NCBI RefSeq assembly: GCF_009938015.1
Contig: NZ_AP021884.1
Location: 1,475,501 to 1,539,500 of the forward strand
Origin: Sulfuriferula plumbiphila
GTDB taxonomy: Bacteria; Pseudomonadota; Gammaproteobacteria; Burkholderiales; Sulfuriferulaceae
Length of the DNA: 64,000 nucleotides
Direction of reading: 5' to 3'
The notes beneath the pieces are model-generated. The model saw only the letters and a program-made list of their open reading frames with translations, did no database searches and was not told where the DNA came from. Position numbers and translations under genes: made by a program. Shown here in pieces: positions 18,738 to 28,081 of the stretch. Each line of letters begins with the position of its first letter. Position 1 is the stretch's first letter.

Positions 18738-19922
18738 ATGGCTATGTCTTATTTGATGAATACTTATGCGCGTCAGCCCGTGACGTTTGTCCGTGGCGAA
18801 GGCGTGTGGCTGTGGGACGAAGCCGGTAACAAATATCTGGATGCGCTGGCTGGCGTGGCCGTCAACGGCCTGGGGCACGCGCACCCCAAGCTCTCTGCGG
18901 CGCTCTGTGAGCAGGCGCGCACGCTGATCCACACCTCGAATATCTACGAAATCCGGCGTCAGGAACAACTCGCCGAACGCCTGTGCCGGATATCCGGCAT
19001 GGACAAGGCATTTTTCTGCAACTCCGGGTGCGAGGCGAACGAAGCTGCCATCAAGCTCGCACGTCTGTATGGCCATCACCAGGGCATCACCAGGCCCACC
19101 ATCATCGTCATGGAAAAAGCCTTTCACGGGCGCACCATGGCGACGCTGACCGCGACCGGCAGTCGCAAGGTGCAGGCGGGTTTCGAGCCCCTGCTGACGG
19201 GGTTTGCACGGGTGCCGTATAACGATGTGGAAGCGGTACGCCAGGTGGCTGAGCATAACCACGATGTTGTCGCCATACTGGTCGAGCCGATACAGGGCGA
19301 GGGTGGCATCAAGATTCCCGATGCCGGTTATCTGCTCGCCTTGCGCAAGATTTGCGACGACAAGGGCTGGCTGCTGATGCTGGATGAGGTGCAATCGGGT
19401 ATCGGCCGCACCGGCACCTGGTTTGGCTTTCAGCACACCGGCATATTGCCGGACGTGATGGCGCTGGCCAAAGGGCTGGGCTCGGGTATGCCGATTGGCG
19501 CCTGCCTCGCGCGCGGTGCGGCGGCGGAGGTATTCCGGCCGGGCAATCACGGCTCAACCTTTGGTGGCAATCCGCTGGCCTGCACGGCTGGGCTGATTAC
19601 CTTGCAGACGCTGGAAGATGAAGGCTTGCTGGCCAACGCGACCCGCATTGGCGGTGAAATCGTGTCGGGTCTCAAGCGTGAACTTGAGGGTGTAGCGGGT
19701 ATCAGGCAAATACGCGGCCTGGGCATGATGATCGGCATCGAGCTGGATCGCCCGTGTGGCGAACTGGTCAGGCTGGCGCTGGCGCAGCACCTGTTGATCA
19801 ACGTGACCGCCGATAACGTGGTGCGTCTGGTACCGCCGCTGGTGATGAATCCAGCCGAGGCGGCACTGCTGGTGGCTGGGCTCGCGCCGCTTATCCGCGA
19901 CTTTCTCGGCAGGGCAGCGTGA
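18738..19922 (+). CDS. argD: Acetylornithine aminotransferase
   Basis: PLP enzyme of arginine synthesis; class III aminotransferase of 394 residues. Seen: GNKYLDALAGVAVNGLGHAH, FCNSGCEANEAAIKLARLYG, KAFHGRTMATL, EPIQGEGGI, the segment LLMLDEVQSGIGRTGTWFGF with the PLP-binding Asp, ALAKGLGSGMPIGAC with the catalytic Lys, and GSTFGGNPLACTAGL. Start at 18738 (MAMSYLMNTYAR); 18744 is an alternative, and no strong ribosome site is visible. Its stop overlaps argF by one base (TGATG), and argG follows, giving an argD-argF-argG operon. Confidence 0.95.
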   Translation: MAMSYLMNTYARQPVTFVRGEGVWLWDEAGNKYLDALAGVAVNGLGHAHPKLSAALCEQARTLIHTSNIYEIRRQEQLAERLCRISGMDKAFFCNSGCEANEAAIKLARLYGHHQGITRPTIIVMEKAFHGRTMATLTATGSRKVQAGFEPLLTGFARVPYNDVEAVRQVAEHNHDVVAILVEPIQGEGGIKIPDAGYLLALRKICDDKGWLLMLDEVQSGIGRTGTWFGFQHTGILPDVMALAKGLGSGMPIGACLARGAAAEVFRPGNHGSTFGGNPLACTAGLITLQTLEDEGLLANATRIGGEIVSGLKRELEGVAGIRQIRGLGMMIGIELDRPCGELVRLALAQHLLINVTADNVVRLVPPLVMNPAEAALLVAGLAPLIRDFLGRAA

Positions 19923-20845
19923 TGCAGGCCATCAAACACTTCCTCCAGTTCCAGGATTTAACGCGCGACGAACTCGAATATATTTTTAAACGCGCGAAAA
20001 TCATCAAGGCGCGCTTTAAGGGCTACGAAACCTATCATCCGCTGGTGGATCGCACGCTGGCGATGATTTTCGAGAAGCAATCCACCCGCACACGCCTGTC
20101 ATTTGAAGCGGGCATGCACCAGCTGGGCGGCTCGGCTATTTACCTCAATACCCGTGACACACAGCTGGGGCGCGGCGAGCCGGTGGAAGATGCGGCGCAG
20201 GTGATTTCGCGCATGGTGGATATCGTGATGATCCGCACCTTTGAACAGCACATCATCGAACGCTTCGCTGCCCATTCGCGCGTGCCGGTGATCAACGGGC
20301 TGACCAACGAATACCATCCGTGCCAGATCATGGCCGACATCTTCACCTTTATCGAACATCACGGTTGCATCAGGGGCAAGACAGTGGCCTGGATTGGGGA
20401 CTCCAACAATATGTGCAATACCTGGCTGCAAGCTGCTGTGGTACTGGATTTCAACGTGCATGTGTCGACCCCGCAAGGCTATGAGGTCGAGCCGGAACGC
20501 GCCGGACTGTACGACACCAGTCACTACGAGAGTTTTGCCGACCCCATGGAAGCCTGTCGCGGTGCTGATCTGGTGACCACGGACGTGTGGACCAGCATGG
20601 GTTTCGAGGCGGAAAACGAGGAGCGTGTGCGCGATTTCCAGGACTGGCAGGTCGACGCCGACATGATGCGCGTGGCGGCCAGGGATGCGCTGTTCATGCA
20701 CTGCCTGCCTGCCCACCGGGGCGAGGAAGTGGCGGCCGAGGTCATCGACGGCCCGCAAAGTGTGGTGTGGGATGAAGCCGAGAACCGGCTGCACACGCAG
20801 AAAGCCTTGATGGAATATTTATTGTTGGGAAAAGTAAATGAGTGA
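19922..20845 (+). CDS. argF: Ornithine carbamoyltransferase
   Basis: Forms citrulline from ornithine and carbamoyl phosphate. 307 residues with the carbamoyl-phosphate loop [20 protein letters not shown], the [10 protein letters not shown] region, [33 protein letters not shown], and the ornithine-site [14 protein letters not shown] at 19922 shares its A with the argD stop; the GTG at 19919 is less likely. Anabolic rather than catabolic is inferred from the operon with argD and argG. The 3' end overlaps argG by 8 bp. Confidence 0.97.
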   Translation: MQAIKHFLQFQDLTRDELEYIFKRAKIIKARFKGYETYHPLVDRTLAMIFEKQSTRTRLSFEAGMHQLGGSAIYLNTRDTQLGRGEPVEDAAQVISRMVDIVMIRTFEQHIIERFAAHSRVPVINGLTNEYHPCQIMADIFTFIEHHGCIRGKTVAWIGDSNNMCNTWLQAAVVLDFNVHVSTPQGYEVEPERAGLYDTSHYESFADPMEACRGADLVTTDVWTSMGFEAENEERVRDFQDWQVDADMMRVAARDALFMHCLPAHRGEEVAAEVIDGPQSVVWDEAENRLHTQKALMEYLLLGKVNE

Positions 20846-22064
20846 CGTAAAAAAAGTCGTGCTTGCCTACTCGGGCGGGCTGGATACCTCGGTGATTTTG
20901 AAGTGGCTGCAGGACAGCTACCAATGCGAAGTAGTGACGTTTACTGCGGATATTGGCCAGGGCGAAGAGCTGGAACCGGCACGCGAAAAAGCCGGAAAAT
21001 TCGGTGTAAAGGAAGTCTTCATCGACGATTTGCGCGAAGAGTTCGTGCGCGATTTCGTGTTCCCCATGTTCCGCGCCAATACCGTGTACGAGGGCGAATA
21101 CCTGCTGGGGACCTCGATCGCCCGCCCGCTGATTGCCAAGCGGCTGATCGAGATTGCCAACCTGACCGGTGCCGACGCCATCTCGCACGGTGCCACCGGC
21201 AAGGGTAACGACCAGGTGCGCTTCGAGCTGGGTGCCTATGCGCTCAAGCCGGACATCAAAATCATTGCTCCGTGGCGCGAGTGGGACTTGCTGTCGCGCG
21301 AAAAGCTGCTGGCCTACGCCGAAACACACGGTATCCCGGTGGAGATGAAGCACAAGGCGGGCGGCAGTCCTTACAGTATGGACGCCAACCTGCTGCACAT
21401 TTCCTATGAGGGCCGCGCGCTGGAAAACCCGGCGGACGAGCCTGAAGAAGACATGTGGCGCTGGACGGTAGCGCCGGAAAAGGCGCCGGACGCCGCCGAA
21501 TATGTCGATCTGGAATTCAGGCATGGTGATATCGTTGGCATCAACGACCAGGCAATGAGTGCCGCCAAGGTATTGGCGGAACTCAATCGTTTGGGCGGCA
21601 AGCACGGCATTGGTCGCCAGGACCTGGTGGAAAACCGCTATGTGGGGATGAAGTCGCGCGGCTGTTATGAAACCCCCGGCGGCACCATCATGCTCAAGGC
21701 ACATCGCGCCATCGAATCCATCACGCTGGATCGTGAGGTAGCGCATCTCAAGGACGATCTCATGCCGCGTTACGCCAGCCTGATTTACAACGGTTACTGG
21801 TGGAGCCCGGAGCGGACCATGCTGCAAACCATGATTGACGCATCGCAGGCCAGCGTGAATGGCTGGGTGCGGGTCAAGCTATACAAGGGCAATGTGATTG
21901 TGGTGGGGCGCGACTCCAGGACCGATTCGCTGTTCGATTCCACCATCGCCACTTTTGAAGACGACGCCGGTGCTTATAACCAGGCCGATGCCGGCGGTTT
22001 CATCAAGCTCAACGCACTGCGTTTGCGGATTGCCGCCAGGCTCAGAAACCGCAGCAGCAACTAA
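20838..22064 (+). CDS. argG: Argininosuccinate synthase
   Basis: Joins citrulline and aspartate using ATP. 408 residues of the type-1 form. Seen: the PP-loop [63 protein letters not shown], and [14 protein letters not shown]. The start overlaps the argF end (8 bp), so translation is probably coupled. A short gap of 14 bp precedes ppnP, which may be read through. argH is not in the window. Confidence 0.98.
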   Translation: MSDVKKVVLAYSGGLDTSVILKWLQDSYQCEVVTFTADIGQGEELEPAREKAGKFGVKEVFIDDLREEFVRDFVFPMFRANTVYEGEYLLGTSIARPLIAKRLIEIANLTGADAISHGATGKGNDQVRFELGAYALKPDIKIIAPWREWDLLSREKLLAYAETHGIPVEMKHKAGGSPYSMDANLLHISYEGRALENPADEPEEDMWRWTVAPEKAPDAAEYVDLEFRHGDIVGINDQAMSAAKVLAELNRLGGKHGIGRQDLVENRYVGMKSRGCYETPGGTIMLKAHRAIESITLDREVAHLKDDLMPRYASLIYNGYWWSPERTMLQTMIDASQASVNGWVRVKLYKGNVIVVGRDSRTDSLFDSTIATFEDDAGAYNQADAGGFIKLNALRLRIAARLRNRSSN

Positions 22065-22078
22065 CACAGGAACAGGTC

Positions 22079-22390
22079 ATGTCTCAATTCGATAACGTCA
22101 GTGTGGTCAAACAGGCCAATGTGTATTTCGATGGCAAGTGCGTGTCGCATACCGTGGTGTTTGCCGATGGCAGCAAAAAAAGCGTGGGGGTGATTTTCCC
22201 CAGCCAGCTGGTGTTCAACACCCGCGCACCCGAAATCATGGAAATCAACGGCGGTGTATGCAAAGTCAGGCGCGCCGGCGAATCCGGCTGGAAAACATAC
22301 CAAGCGGGCGAGCAATTCTCGGTGCCCGGCAATAGCAGCTTTGAAATTGAAACCCTGGAAACGCTGGATTATGTCTGCCATTTCGGCTGA
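22079..22390 (+). CDS. ppnP: Pyrimidine/purine nucleoside phosphorylase PpnP
   Basis: Small cupin-fold phosphorylase (YaiE, formerly DUF1255) that cleaves several nucleosides with phosphate. 103 residues: [20 protein letters not shown], the conserved [31 protein letters not shown], and [13 protein letters not shown]. Length is right for the family. A ribosome site (AGGAACAGGTC) is visible upstream. It follows argG by 14 bp and precedes the YajQ gene by 32 bp; the pairing with yajQ has no obvious biochemical meaning. Confidence 0.9.
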   Translation: MSQFDNVSVVKQANVYFDGKCVSHTVVFADGSKKSVGVIFPSQLVFNTRAPEIMEINGGVCKVRRAGESGWKTYQAGEQFSVPGNSSFEIETLETLDYVCHFG

Positions 22391-22422
22391 TACACTCGGC
22401 AAATACTGATCTGGAGCCCGAC

Positions 22423-22908
22423 ATGCCCTCATTTGATATCGTCTCGGAAGTGGACAAGCAGGAAGTCAAGAACGCCGTCGAGCAGACCAACAAGGAAGTC
22501 TCGACGCGCTTCGATTTCAAGGGGTCCGACGCGCGCGTGGAGCAGGCGGAATACGTGCTCACCGTTTACGCCGACGATGATTTCAAGCTCGACCAGGTGC
22601 AGGAAATCCTCAATGGCAAACTCATCAAACGAGGTATAGATATCAAGTGCCTGGAGATGGGTAAGCCGGAGAAAGTCACCGGCAACAAGGTCAAGCGTAG
22701 CGCCACGGTGAAAACCGGCGTGGAAAGTGAACTCGCCAAAAAGATCGTCAAGATTATCAAGGACAGCAAGCTCAAGGTGCAAGCCAGCATTCAGGGCGAA
22801 GCGGTGCGCGTGACCGGGGCCAAGCGTGATCTGCTGCAGGAAAGCATCGCGCTGGTGCGCAAGAGCGTAAGCGATTTTCCGCTGCAATTCCAGAATTTCA
22901 GGGATTGA
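22423..22908 (+). CDS. yajQ: YajQ family nucleotide-binding protein
   Basis: 161-residue cytosolic protein with two RNP-like folds. Seen: [34 protein letters not shown], the central [15 protein letters not shown], and [20 protein letters not shown] at the second domain, ending in [13 protein letters not shown]. Members of the family in Xanthomonas and Pseudomonas bind cyclic di-GMP; whether this one does is unknown, though a diguanylate cyclase gene lies at 13985-15844. Full length, good start context (GGAGCCCGAC before ATG). Confidence 0.95.
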   Translation: MPSFDIVSEVDKQEVKNAVEQTNKEVSTRFDFKGSDARVEQAEYVLTVYADDDFKLDQVQEILNGKLIKRGIDIKCLEMGKPEKVTGNKVKRSATVKTGVESELAKKIVKIIKDSKLKVQASIQGEAVRVTGAKRDLLQESIALVRKSVSDFPLQFQNFRD

Positions 22909-23025
22909 CCGGCTTTGAAAGCGCACGGGTTGAGCGTTGTTAAAGACGCTTTCAGCTTTCCCGCGTGACAGGCATCTGCTATTCTGTCCGGGTGTTTAAG
23001 CAGGCTTGCCGGGAGCAACGATCAA

Positions 23026-23460
23026 ATGATTATTCGTGAAATTCTGACTATCAAGGGTGGCGACATATTCGCCATCAAGCCTGATCAACTGGTTTCAGAA
23101 GCGGTTGCGGTTATGGTGGAACACGATGTCGGTTCGTTAATCGTGCGTCAGGATGGCACCATGGTCGGGCTACTTACCGAGCGCGATGTTCTGCGCGGAT
23201 TGAACGTGCGCGGCTGCGCACTGATTGCGGTAAAAGTCAGCGAGATGATGGTCACTGAACCCATCATCGGCAACCCGGACGACACAGTGGACTACGTGCG
23301 CGGCGTGATGACAGAAAACCGCATCAGCCATCTGCCGGTGATGGAAGGCGAAACGCTGCTTGGAGTGATTTCTTTCCATGACGTGGCGCGTGCCTGCCTC
23401 AACGCAGCAGACTTTGAAAACCGCCTGCTCAAGCGCTATATCAAGCACTGGCCGGAATAA
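23026..23460 (+). CDS. Tandem CBS-domain protein
   Basis: 144-residue cytosolic protein composed of two CBS domains (about 8-65 and 75-135) and little else. Each has the hydrophobic pattern ending in GLLTERDVLRG and GVISFHDVARA respectively, typical of adenine-nucleotide binding Bateman modules. Such stand-alone proteins are thought to sense AMP/ATP, but the partner cannot be named here. GGGAGC lies upstream of the ATG. It converges with the DsrE-like gene, whose stop is 8 bp away. Confidence 0.88.
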   Translation: MIIREILTIKGGDIFAIKPDQLVSEAVAVMVEHDVGSLIVRQDGTMVGLLTERDVLRGLNVRGCALIAVKVSEMMVTEPIIGNPDDTVDYVRGVMTENRISHLPVMEGETLLGVISFHDVARACLNAADFENRLLKRYIKHWPE

Positions 23461-23468
23461 TCAAAGAC

Positions 23469-23972
23469 TCAACGGATTGCTTCAATCAGAAACTTCTTGT
23501 CCTGTATATTCGGTGTGATCAACGCGTAGCCCTGCATTTGCCAGTGAACCAGCTCGGGTATGGCGCTGGGTACGATCTCAATGAAATCCTGAAAATCCTT
23601 CGCGTTATAGCCGTAATCTTCAGCGGCATAGCCGCATACCTTGAAGCTCACTCCAAGGTCGGCGTAATAGCGCATCCTGTCCACGGCGTCTTTGTATTTT
23701 GCCGCGTTCTTCCTGGCCACCGTGACAATTTCCGTACCATGAATGACCACCTTGATATCCAGCTGCTCAGGTGAGTAGCTGTAGGGTTCGTCCAGCAGCG
23801 GGTTCATCAGGGAGCGAATCCAGTACAAGGCGCTGCCGATTTTTTGCGGATCATCCAGATAAAAATCAAATACGACCTTGGCCGGTTTGTAGGGGGTTTT
23901 GACGATCTTCGCGTTGGCCAGGGCGGGCGTTGCCAACGCCAGCAGCGAAGCAATAAACAGGCGCCTTTTCAT
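23469..23972 (-). CDS. Exported DsrE-family-like protein
   Basis: 167 residues with a signal peptide (MKRRLFIASLLALATPALAN). The mature part, with KVVFDFYLDDPQKIGSALYW, IKVVIHGTEI and FKVCGYAAEDYGYNAKDF, has the pattern of the DsrE/DsrF/YchN-like alpha-beta fold, and the single Cys (KVCGYAA) sits where active cysteines occur in that family. The export signal is the unusual point, since classical DsrE is cytosolic. Function unknown; a role in periplasmic sulfur handling would be inference. Downstream of rsgA (48 bp) on the same strand. Confidence 0.65.
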   Translation of the reverse strand: MKRRLFIASLLALATPALANAKIVKTPYKPAKVVFDFYLDDPQKIGSALYWIRSLMNPLLDEPYSYSPEQLDIKVVIHGTEIVTVARKNAAKYKDAVDRMRYYADLGVSFKVCGYAAEDYGYNAKDFQDFIEIVPSAIPELVHWQMQGYALITPNIQDKKFLIEAIR

Positions 23973-24020
23973 GACTACTCTCCCGATCTGAGGATAGTCT
24001 GTTTATAGACCCTATCCTGT

Positions 24021-24899
24021 TTAAGGATTCAAGCTGCTTAAAATTTGTCGATAAGCCGTTAAGCGTGCCGGCGTTATGCTGCCGGCAGCGGCAGCTTCTG
24101 CCACGGCACAGCCGGGTTCGTGCTGATGGCGGCAATTGCTGAAGCGGCAATGGCCAATATGCGGACGGAACTCGACAAAGTACTGGTCGAGCTGTTCCGG
24201 CTGAATGTGATTTAGTCCGAACTCCTGCATTCCTGGCGAATCAATCAACCTGCCCGACGCGCCCAGTTTATACATGCGTGCGCCGGTGGTGGTGTGGCGG
24301 CCTGAATCCAGCGCCTCGGATATCTCCCCGACAGGGGTGTGTGCTTCAGGTACCAGTGCGTTGATCAGGCTGGATTTACCCATGCCGGATTGACCTACGA
24401 AGACACTGGTTTGCCCTGACAGATAAGGGCGTAACGGGCTTATGTCGTGGTGGGCAGAGAGCGCAAGTACCGGATAGCCCAGCTTTATGTAGGGTTCAAG
24501 ACGGCGCTGTGCCGCATGCGCGGGTTCTCCCAGGTCGTATTTATTCAGACAGATGAGCGCCGGGATGGCGGCTGCTTCAGCAGCAACCAGGCAGCGGTTG
24601 ACCAGCAAATCATAAAAGCTGGGAACCGGGGCTACGACGATGACGATGCGTGACACATTGGCGGCAATCAGCTTGCTGCGATGCGCGACCGAGCGATGCA
24701 GCAGATTTTCGCGTGGCAGAATGGATTCGATGACGCCCTGTGCGGCGCACGTGGGCAGAAAAACAACGCGATCTCCACAGGCGATACCGCTGCGCTTGCC
24801 ACGCGACACGCATGCGATCAGTGTGTTCCCAGCTTCAACCTGGTAGTGCCTGCCGAAGGTGGCGGTAACCAGTCCCTGCATGGGCGTTGAAGTAGTCAT
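24021..24899 (-). CDS. rsgA: Ribosome small subunit-dependent GTPase A
   Basis: Late-stage 30S assembly GTPase. 292 residues with an N-terminal OB fold (VTATFGRHYQVEAGN), then circularly permuted GTPase motifs: NKYD (G4), the P-loop GQSGMGKSSLINAL (G1), and DSPGMQEFGL (G3). A C-terminal zinc motif HCRFSNCRHQHEPGC is complete. The order G4-G1-G3 is diagnostic. Start at 24899 or the Met seven residues later; no clear ribosome site. Part of a minus-strand group M48 / cytochrome c / pterin dehydratase / rsgA. Confidence 0.95.
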   Translation of the reverse strand: MTTSTPMQGLVTATFGRHYQVEAGNTLIACVSRGKRSGIACGDRVVFLPTCAAQGVIESILPRENLLHRSVAHRSKLIAANVSRIVIVVAPVPSFYDLLVNRCLVAAEAAAIPALICLNKYDLGEPAHAAQRRLEPYIKLGYPVLALSAHHDISPLRPYLSGQTSVFVGQSGMGKSSLINALVPEAHTPVGEISEALDSGRHTTTGARMYKLGASGRLIDSPGMQEFGLNHIQPEQLDQYFVEFRPHIGHCRFSNCRHQHEPGCAVAEAAAAGSITPARLTAYRQILSSLNP

Positions 24900-25004
24900 A
24901 GGGGCGGGGGACAGGCATGGCGGATCATGCTCTCTTTCACTTGGCCGTACGGTTGCGGAACAGGGTGCCTTAAAACCTCGGAAATTTTCGTACGGAGTGG
25001 AATG

Positions 25005-25343
25005 CTACAGGTGGAACAGGGCATCTATCTTGGCAGCGCAGATGAAGTCGTTTTCAGACAGGCCGGCCAGTGCATGGGTAGTGTATTGCACACGGCACTG
25101 GTTATAGCCGAGATTGATATCGGGATGATGGTTTTCACGGTGGGATATCCAGGCCACCGCATTCACGAATGCCATGGTTTGGTAGTGGTCCTTGAAACGG
25201 TAGGTTTTTGCGATTAGGACGCCGTTCTGTTCCCAGCCGTCCAGTTGCGCCAACAGCGCGGTGATTTCAGCCTGGCTCAGCGCAGCTGCGCCCCCCTCGC
25301 AGGGCTTGCAGGATTTAGCGGTGAGATCGCATACGCCAGTCAT
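25005..25343 (-). CDS. Pterin-4a-carbinolamine dehydratase
   Basis: 112 residues. Dehydrates 4a-hydroxytetrahydropterin; in bacteria without phenylalanine hydroxylase it may serve folate or molybdopterin side reactions. Seen: ALLAQLDGWEQNGVLIAKTY, AWISHRENHHPDINLGYNQC with the active-site His pair, and TTHALAGLSENDFICAAKID. A Cys-containing N-terminal tail (VCDLTAKSCKPC) is usual in proteobacterial members. Start 6 bp after the cytochrome gene's end, reading in the same direction. No phhA is in the window. Confidence 0.93.
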   Translation of the reverse strand: MTGVCDLTAKSCKPCEGGAAALSQAEITALLAQLDGWEQNGVLIAKTYRFKDHYQTMAFVNAVAWISHRENHHPDINLGYNQCRVQYTTHALAGLSENDFICAAKIDALFHL

Positions 25344-25349
25344 GATGGA

Positions 25350-25658
25350 TTACTTGAACTTGTAATATTGCTGGTTCAGGTAGGCATCCACATGCATCTC
25401 ATCCTGCGGAAACCAGTTGGCGCCGGTATTGGCATTGCATGCGGCTACGCGCGCGGCGAGTTGCTGGGCATTTTTGACCTTGTGATCGGCACGGGTATAG
25501 ATTTTGGAGCCGTCGCCGCCGACCATCGAGGCATGGCAACTCACGCAGGATTTATCCACCAGCATTTTACCGATTTTCGGGTCGCCCTTGTCGAACGGAG
25601 CGGCGTAGAGCGGAGCAGTGGCAAGCAGCAATGCGACAGCAGCAGGCAAAGATTTCAT
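25350..25658 (-). CDS. Small class I c-type cytochrome
   Basis: 102 residues: signal peptide (MKSLPAAVALLLATAPLYA), then one haem-binding CVSCH. A later Met in PQDEMHVDAY could be the sixth haem ligand. The protein would carry electrons in the periplasm; no redox partner is encoded beside it. The GAGTTC/AAGGAG region before the ATG gives a fair ribosome site. It lies between the pterin dehydratase and the M48 protease genes on the minus strand. Confidence 0.88.
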   Translation of the reverse strand: MKSLPAAVALLLATAPLYAAPFDKGDPKIGKMLVDKSCVSCHASMVGGDGSKIYTRADHKVKNAQQLAARVAACNANTGANWFPQDEMHVDAYLNQQYYKFK

Positions 25659-25688
25659 TTAGAACTCCTTGTACAGATTGGATTCAGG

Positions 25689-26936
25689 CTAATTATGCAC
25701 CGCAGTCTGCAAACGCGCTATGCGCTGTTGTGCATCCGGGTGAGAGTTATAAAACATGGCATACAACGGGTCGGGGGTGAGTGTGGAGGCATTGTCCCGA
25801 TACAGCTTGGTCAACGCACTGACCAGGCTTTGCGCGCGCGTTTGCACGGCGGCGTATTGGTCTGCCTCGAACTCATGCTTGCGTGAATACAAACTGGACA
25901 GTGGCTGCAGCAGAAAAGTGAATACCGGCAACACCAGAAAAAACAGCACCAGCGCCATGCCTGTGTCCTGGCTTGTCACATTCAGGCCGCTAAAAAACCA
26001 GGTTTGCGTCATGAGCCAGTTGAGCACCCACAAAAACACCAGGCTGGCTGCAAACACCCACGCCATGCGCTTGACCACGTGACGGCGCTTGAAATGGCCC
26101 AGTTCGTGGGCGAGCACGGCTTCCACCTCGTCCGCCTCCAGGTGTTTCAGCAGGGTATCAAACAGCACAATGCGTTTGGTTTTGCCAAAGCCGGTGAAAT
26201 AGGCATTGCCATGGCTGCTGCGTTTGGAGCCATCCATCACGAATAAACCCTGCGCGGTGAAGCCGCATTTATGCAACAGCTGTTCGATGCGTGATTTCAG
26301 CGTGCCGCCCGGCAGCGGCTCAAAACGGTTGAACAGCGGCGCAATGAAAGTCGGATAGATAGCGAGCAGGGTGAGATTAAAGCCCACCCATACCAGCCAT
26401 GCATATAGCCACCACAGCGCACCCGACGCATGCATCAGCCACAGCACGGCAAACAGCAACGGCAGCCCCAGCAGCAGTCCAAGCGTGGTCTGCATCAACA
26501 GATCCACCAAAAAACGTTTAGGCGTCATGGTGTTAAAGCCGAAGCGGTTTTCGATGACGAACTTGCGGTATAGATCCAGCGGCAGTTCCACGGCAGCGCC
26601 AATCAGCATCACGCCGCCGATGAGCAGGATATTGCGCGCCATATCCGAGGCGAGTATGCCGCCGAGCGTGTCATCCAGCCATTGCAGCCCGCCGCCCAGG
26701 GTAAACGTCAGCAATAATGCGGCTTCCAGCGCAATTTGCAGAAGCGAAAGGCGGGTTTTGATAATCGTGTAGTCTGCTGCTTTATGGTGCTGAGTGAGGG
26801 AAATGGTGTCGGCAAACGCGCTGGGTACCGCGCTACGGTGGGCAGCGACATAACGCAGATGGCGCAGCGCCAGCCAGATCCGTACCGATACGCTGATCGT
26901 CAAGGCGGTGATGAAGATGAGTGTGAATGTATTCAT
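25689..26936 (-). CDS. M48 family membrane metalloprotease (Ste24/CAAX protease 1-like)
   Basis: Integral membrane zinc endopeptidase of about 415 residues. The zinc motif HELGH is in VLAHELGHFKRRH, and the third ligand Glu is in SRKHEFEADQYA near the C-terminus. Seven or so hydrophobic segments flank it, and the N-terminal CAAX_prote1_N-like part (ALEAALLLTFTLGGGLQWLD) is present. In bacteria it is thought to take part in membrane protein quality control. Start put at 26936 (MNTFTLIF); 26954 adds six residues. Divergent from orn with ~38 bp between starts. Confidence 0.93.
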   Translation of the reverse strand: MNTFTLIFITALTISVSVRIWLALRHLRYVAAHRSAVPSAFADTISLTQHHKAADYTIIKTRLSLLQIALEAALLLTFTLGGGLQWLDDTLGGILASDMARNILLIGGVMLIGAAVELPLDLYRKFVIENRFGFNTMTPKRFLVDLLMQTTLGLLLGLPLLFAVLWLMHASGALWWLYAWLVWVGFNLTLLAIYPTFIAPLFNRFEPLPGGTLKSRIEQLLHKCGFTAQGLFVMDGSKRSSHGNAYFTGFGKTKRIVLFDTLLKHLEADEVEAVLAHELGHFKRRHVVKRMAWVFAASLVFLWVLNWLMTQTWFFSGLNVTSQDTGMALVLFFLVLPVFTFLLQPLSSLYSRKHEFEADQYAAVQTRAQSLVSALTKLYRDNASTLTPDPLYAMFYNSHPDAQQRIARLQTAVHN

Positions 26937-26973
26937 GGTGCGATTATGACACAATCGCCTTTTTTAACTTTGA

Positions 26974-27531
26974 ATGAACATGATGGCTCAAGATAACAAC
27001 AACCTGGTCTGGATAGACATGGAAATGTCCGGTTTGCTCCCCGAGAGCGACCGCATTCTCGAAGTGGCGCTGGTGGTGACCGATGCCCAGCTCAACACCG
27101 TGGCTGAAGCGCCGGTGCTGGTAGTGCATCAGTCCGACGCAGTGCTTGACGCTATGGACAGCTGGAACAGGGGCACCCATGGCCGCTCCGGGCTGATTGA
27201 CAAGGTCAAGTCATCCGCCCTGGATGAGGCGGCAGTGGAGAACCAGATGCTTGAATTTTTGGCGCAACATGTGGGAAAAGGCATCTCGCCCATGTGCGGC
27301 AATTCAATCTGCCAGGATCGCCGTTTTCTGGCGCGCTACATGCCCAAACTGGAGGCCTACTTCCACTACCGCAACCTGGATGTGAGCACCCTCAAAGAGC
27401 TGGTCAAACGCTGGAAGCCCGCGGTCGCCAAAGGTTTTGTCAAGGAAAGCAAGCACGAAGCGCTGGCCGACATTTACGATTCCATTGTCGAACTCAAATT
27501 TTACCGCGACAACTTCATTAACCTGGCGTGA
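26974..27531 (+). CDS. orn: Oligoribonuclease
   Basis: 3'-5' exonuclease that degrades 2-5 nt RNAs (including pGpG from c-di-GMP) to mononucleotides. DEDDh fold: WIDMEMSGL (DxE), the second Asp in [17 protein letters not shown], and the [11 protein letters not shown] block (His and Asp). 185 residues from the first ATG; 26980 and 26983 are equal alternatives, and no ribosome site decides. Full length. Followed by the retropepsin-like gene after 3 bp. Confidence 0.97.
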   Translation: MNMMAQDNNNLVWIDMEMSGLLPESDRILEVALVVTDAQLNTVAEAPVLVVHQSDAVLDAMDSWNRGTHGRSGLIDKVKSSALDEAAVENQMLEFLAQHVGKGISPMCGNSICQDRRFLARYMPKLEAYFHYRNLDVSTLKELVKRWKPAVAKGFVKESKHEALADIYDSIVELKFYRDNFINLA

Positions 27532-27534
27532 AGC

Positions 27535-28050
27535 ATGGCCAATAATCCGCATCGCCGCGGCGGCATCATTATGCTGCTGATCGCCTGGGCGCTATTGTTT
27601 GCCGGGGCTTACTGGTTGTTTGAACTGCGCCTGGCGCACAACGCCAATCCCAATCGTGCCGAAGTGCTGGCACTGCAGCACGGTGAAGTGCGTCTGCAAC
27701 GCAATCAGGATGGGCATTACCTGGCACAGGGGGAGATCAACGGCCATCCGGTCACATTTCTGGTGGACACCGGCGCGACACGCGTTGCCATGTCTCCCGG
27801 CCTTGCGGAAAAACTGGCTTTGGCACACGGCCCGGCGGTCAACGTACAAACCGCCAATGGTGCCACGCGCGCCTACCAGACCCGCCTGCGAACCGTGCGC
27901 CTGGGGGCAATCGAGGTGCGTGATGTGGCGGCATTGATTACCGCAGGTCTGGATGACGACACGGTATTGCTGGGGATGAGCTTCCTCAAACAGCTGGAAT
28001 TCACCCAGCGCGGTTCCGAACTCACGCTCAAGCCGCTGAGCCAGTCTTGA
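27535..28050 (+). CDS. Membrane-anchored retropepsin-like aspartic protease (TIGR02281 type)
   Basis: 171 residues. One N-terminal membrane segment (IIMLLIAWALLFAGAYWLF) places the rest in the periplasm. The catalytic motif FLVDTGATRVAMS is followed by the second hydrophobic-hydrophobic-Gly signature LLGMSFLKQLEF. Families of this type work as dimers with one Asp per subunit. Substrates are unknown. It begins 3 bp after orn and is likely co-transcribed with it. Confidence 0.88.
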   Translation: MANNPHRRGGIIMLLIAWALLFAGAYWLFELRLAHNANPNRAEVLALQHGEVRLQRNQDGHYLAQGEINGHPVTFLVDTGATRVAMSPGLAEKLALAHGPAVNVQTANGATRAYQTRLRTVRLGAIEVRDVAALITAGLDDDTVLLGMSFLKQLEFTQRGSELTLKPLSQS

Positions 28051-28081
28051 CCCCGTATACCATCGTTATTCCGGGTCAAAC

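Noticed and set aside
24900-25004. Possible small gene between rsgA and the pterin dehydratase
   Set aside because: Only short frames overlapping both neighbours; no start context or conserved-looking sequence.
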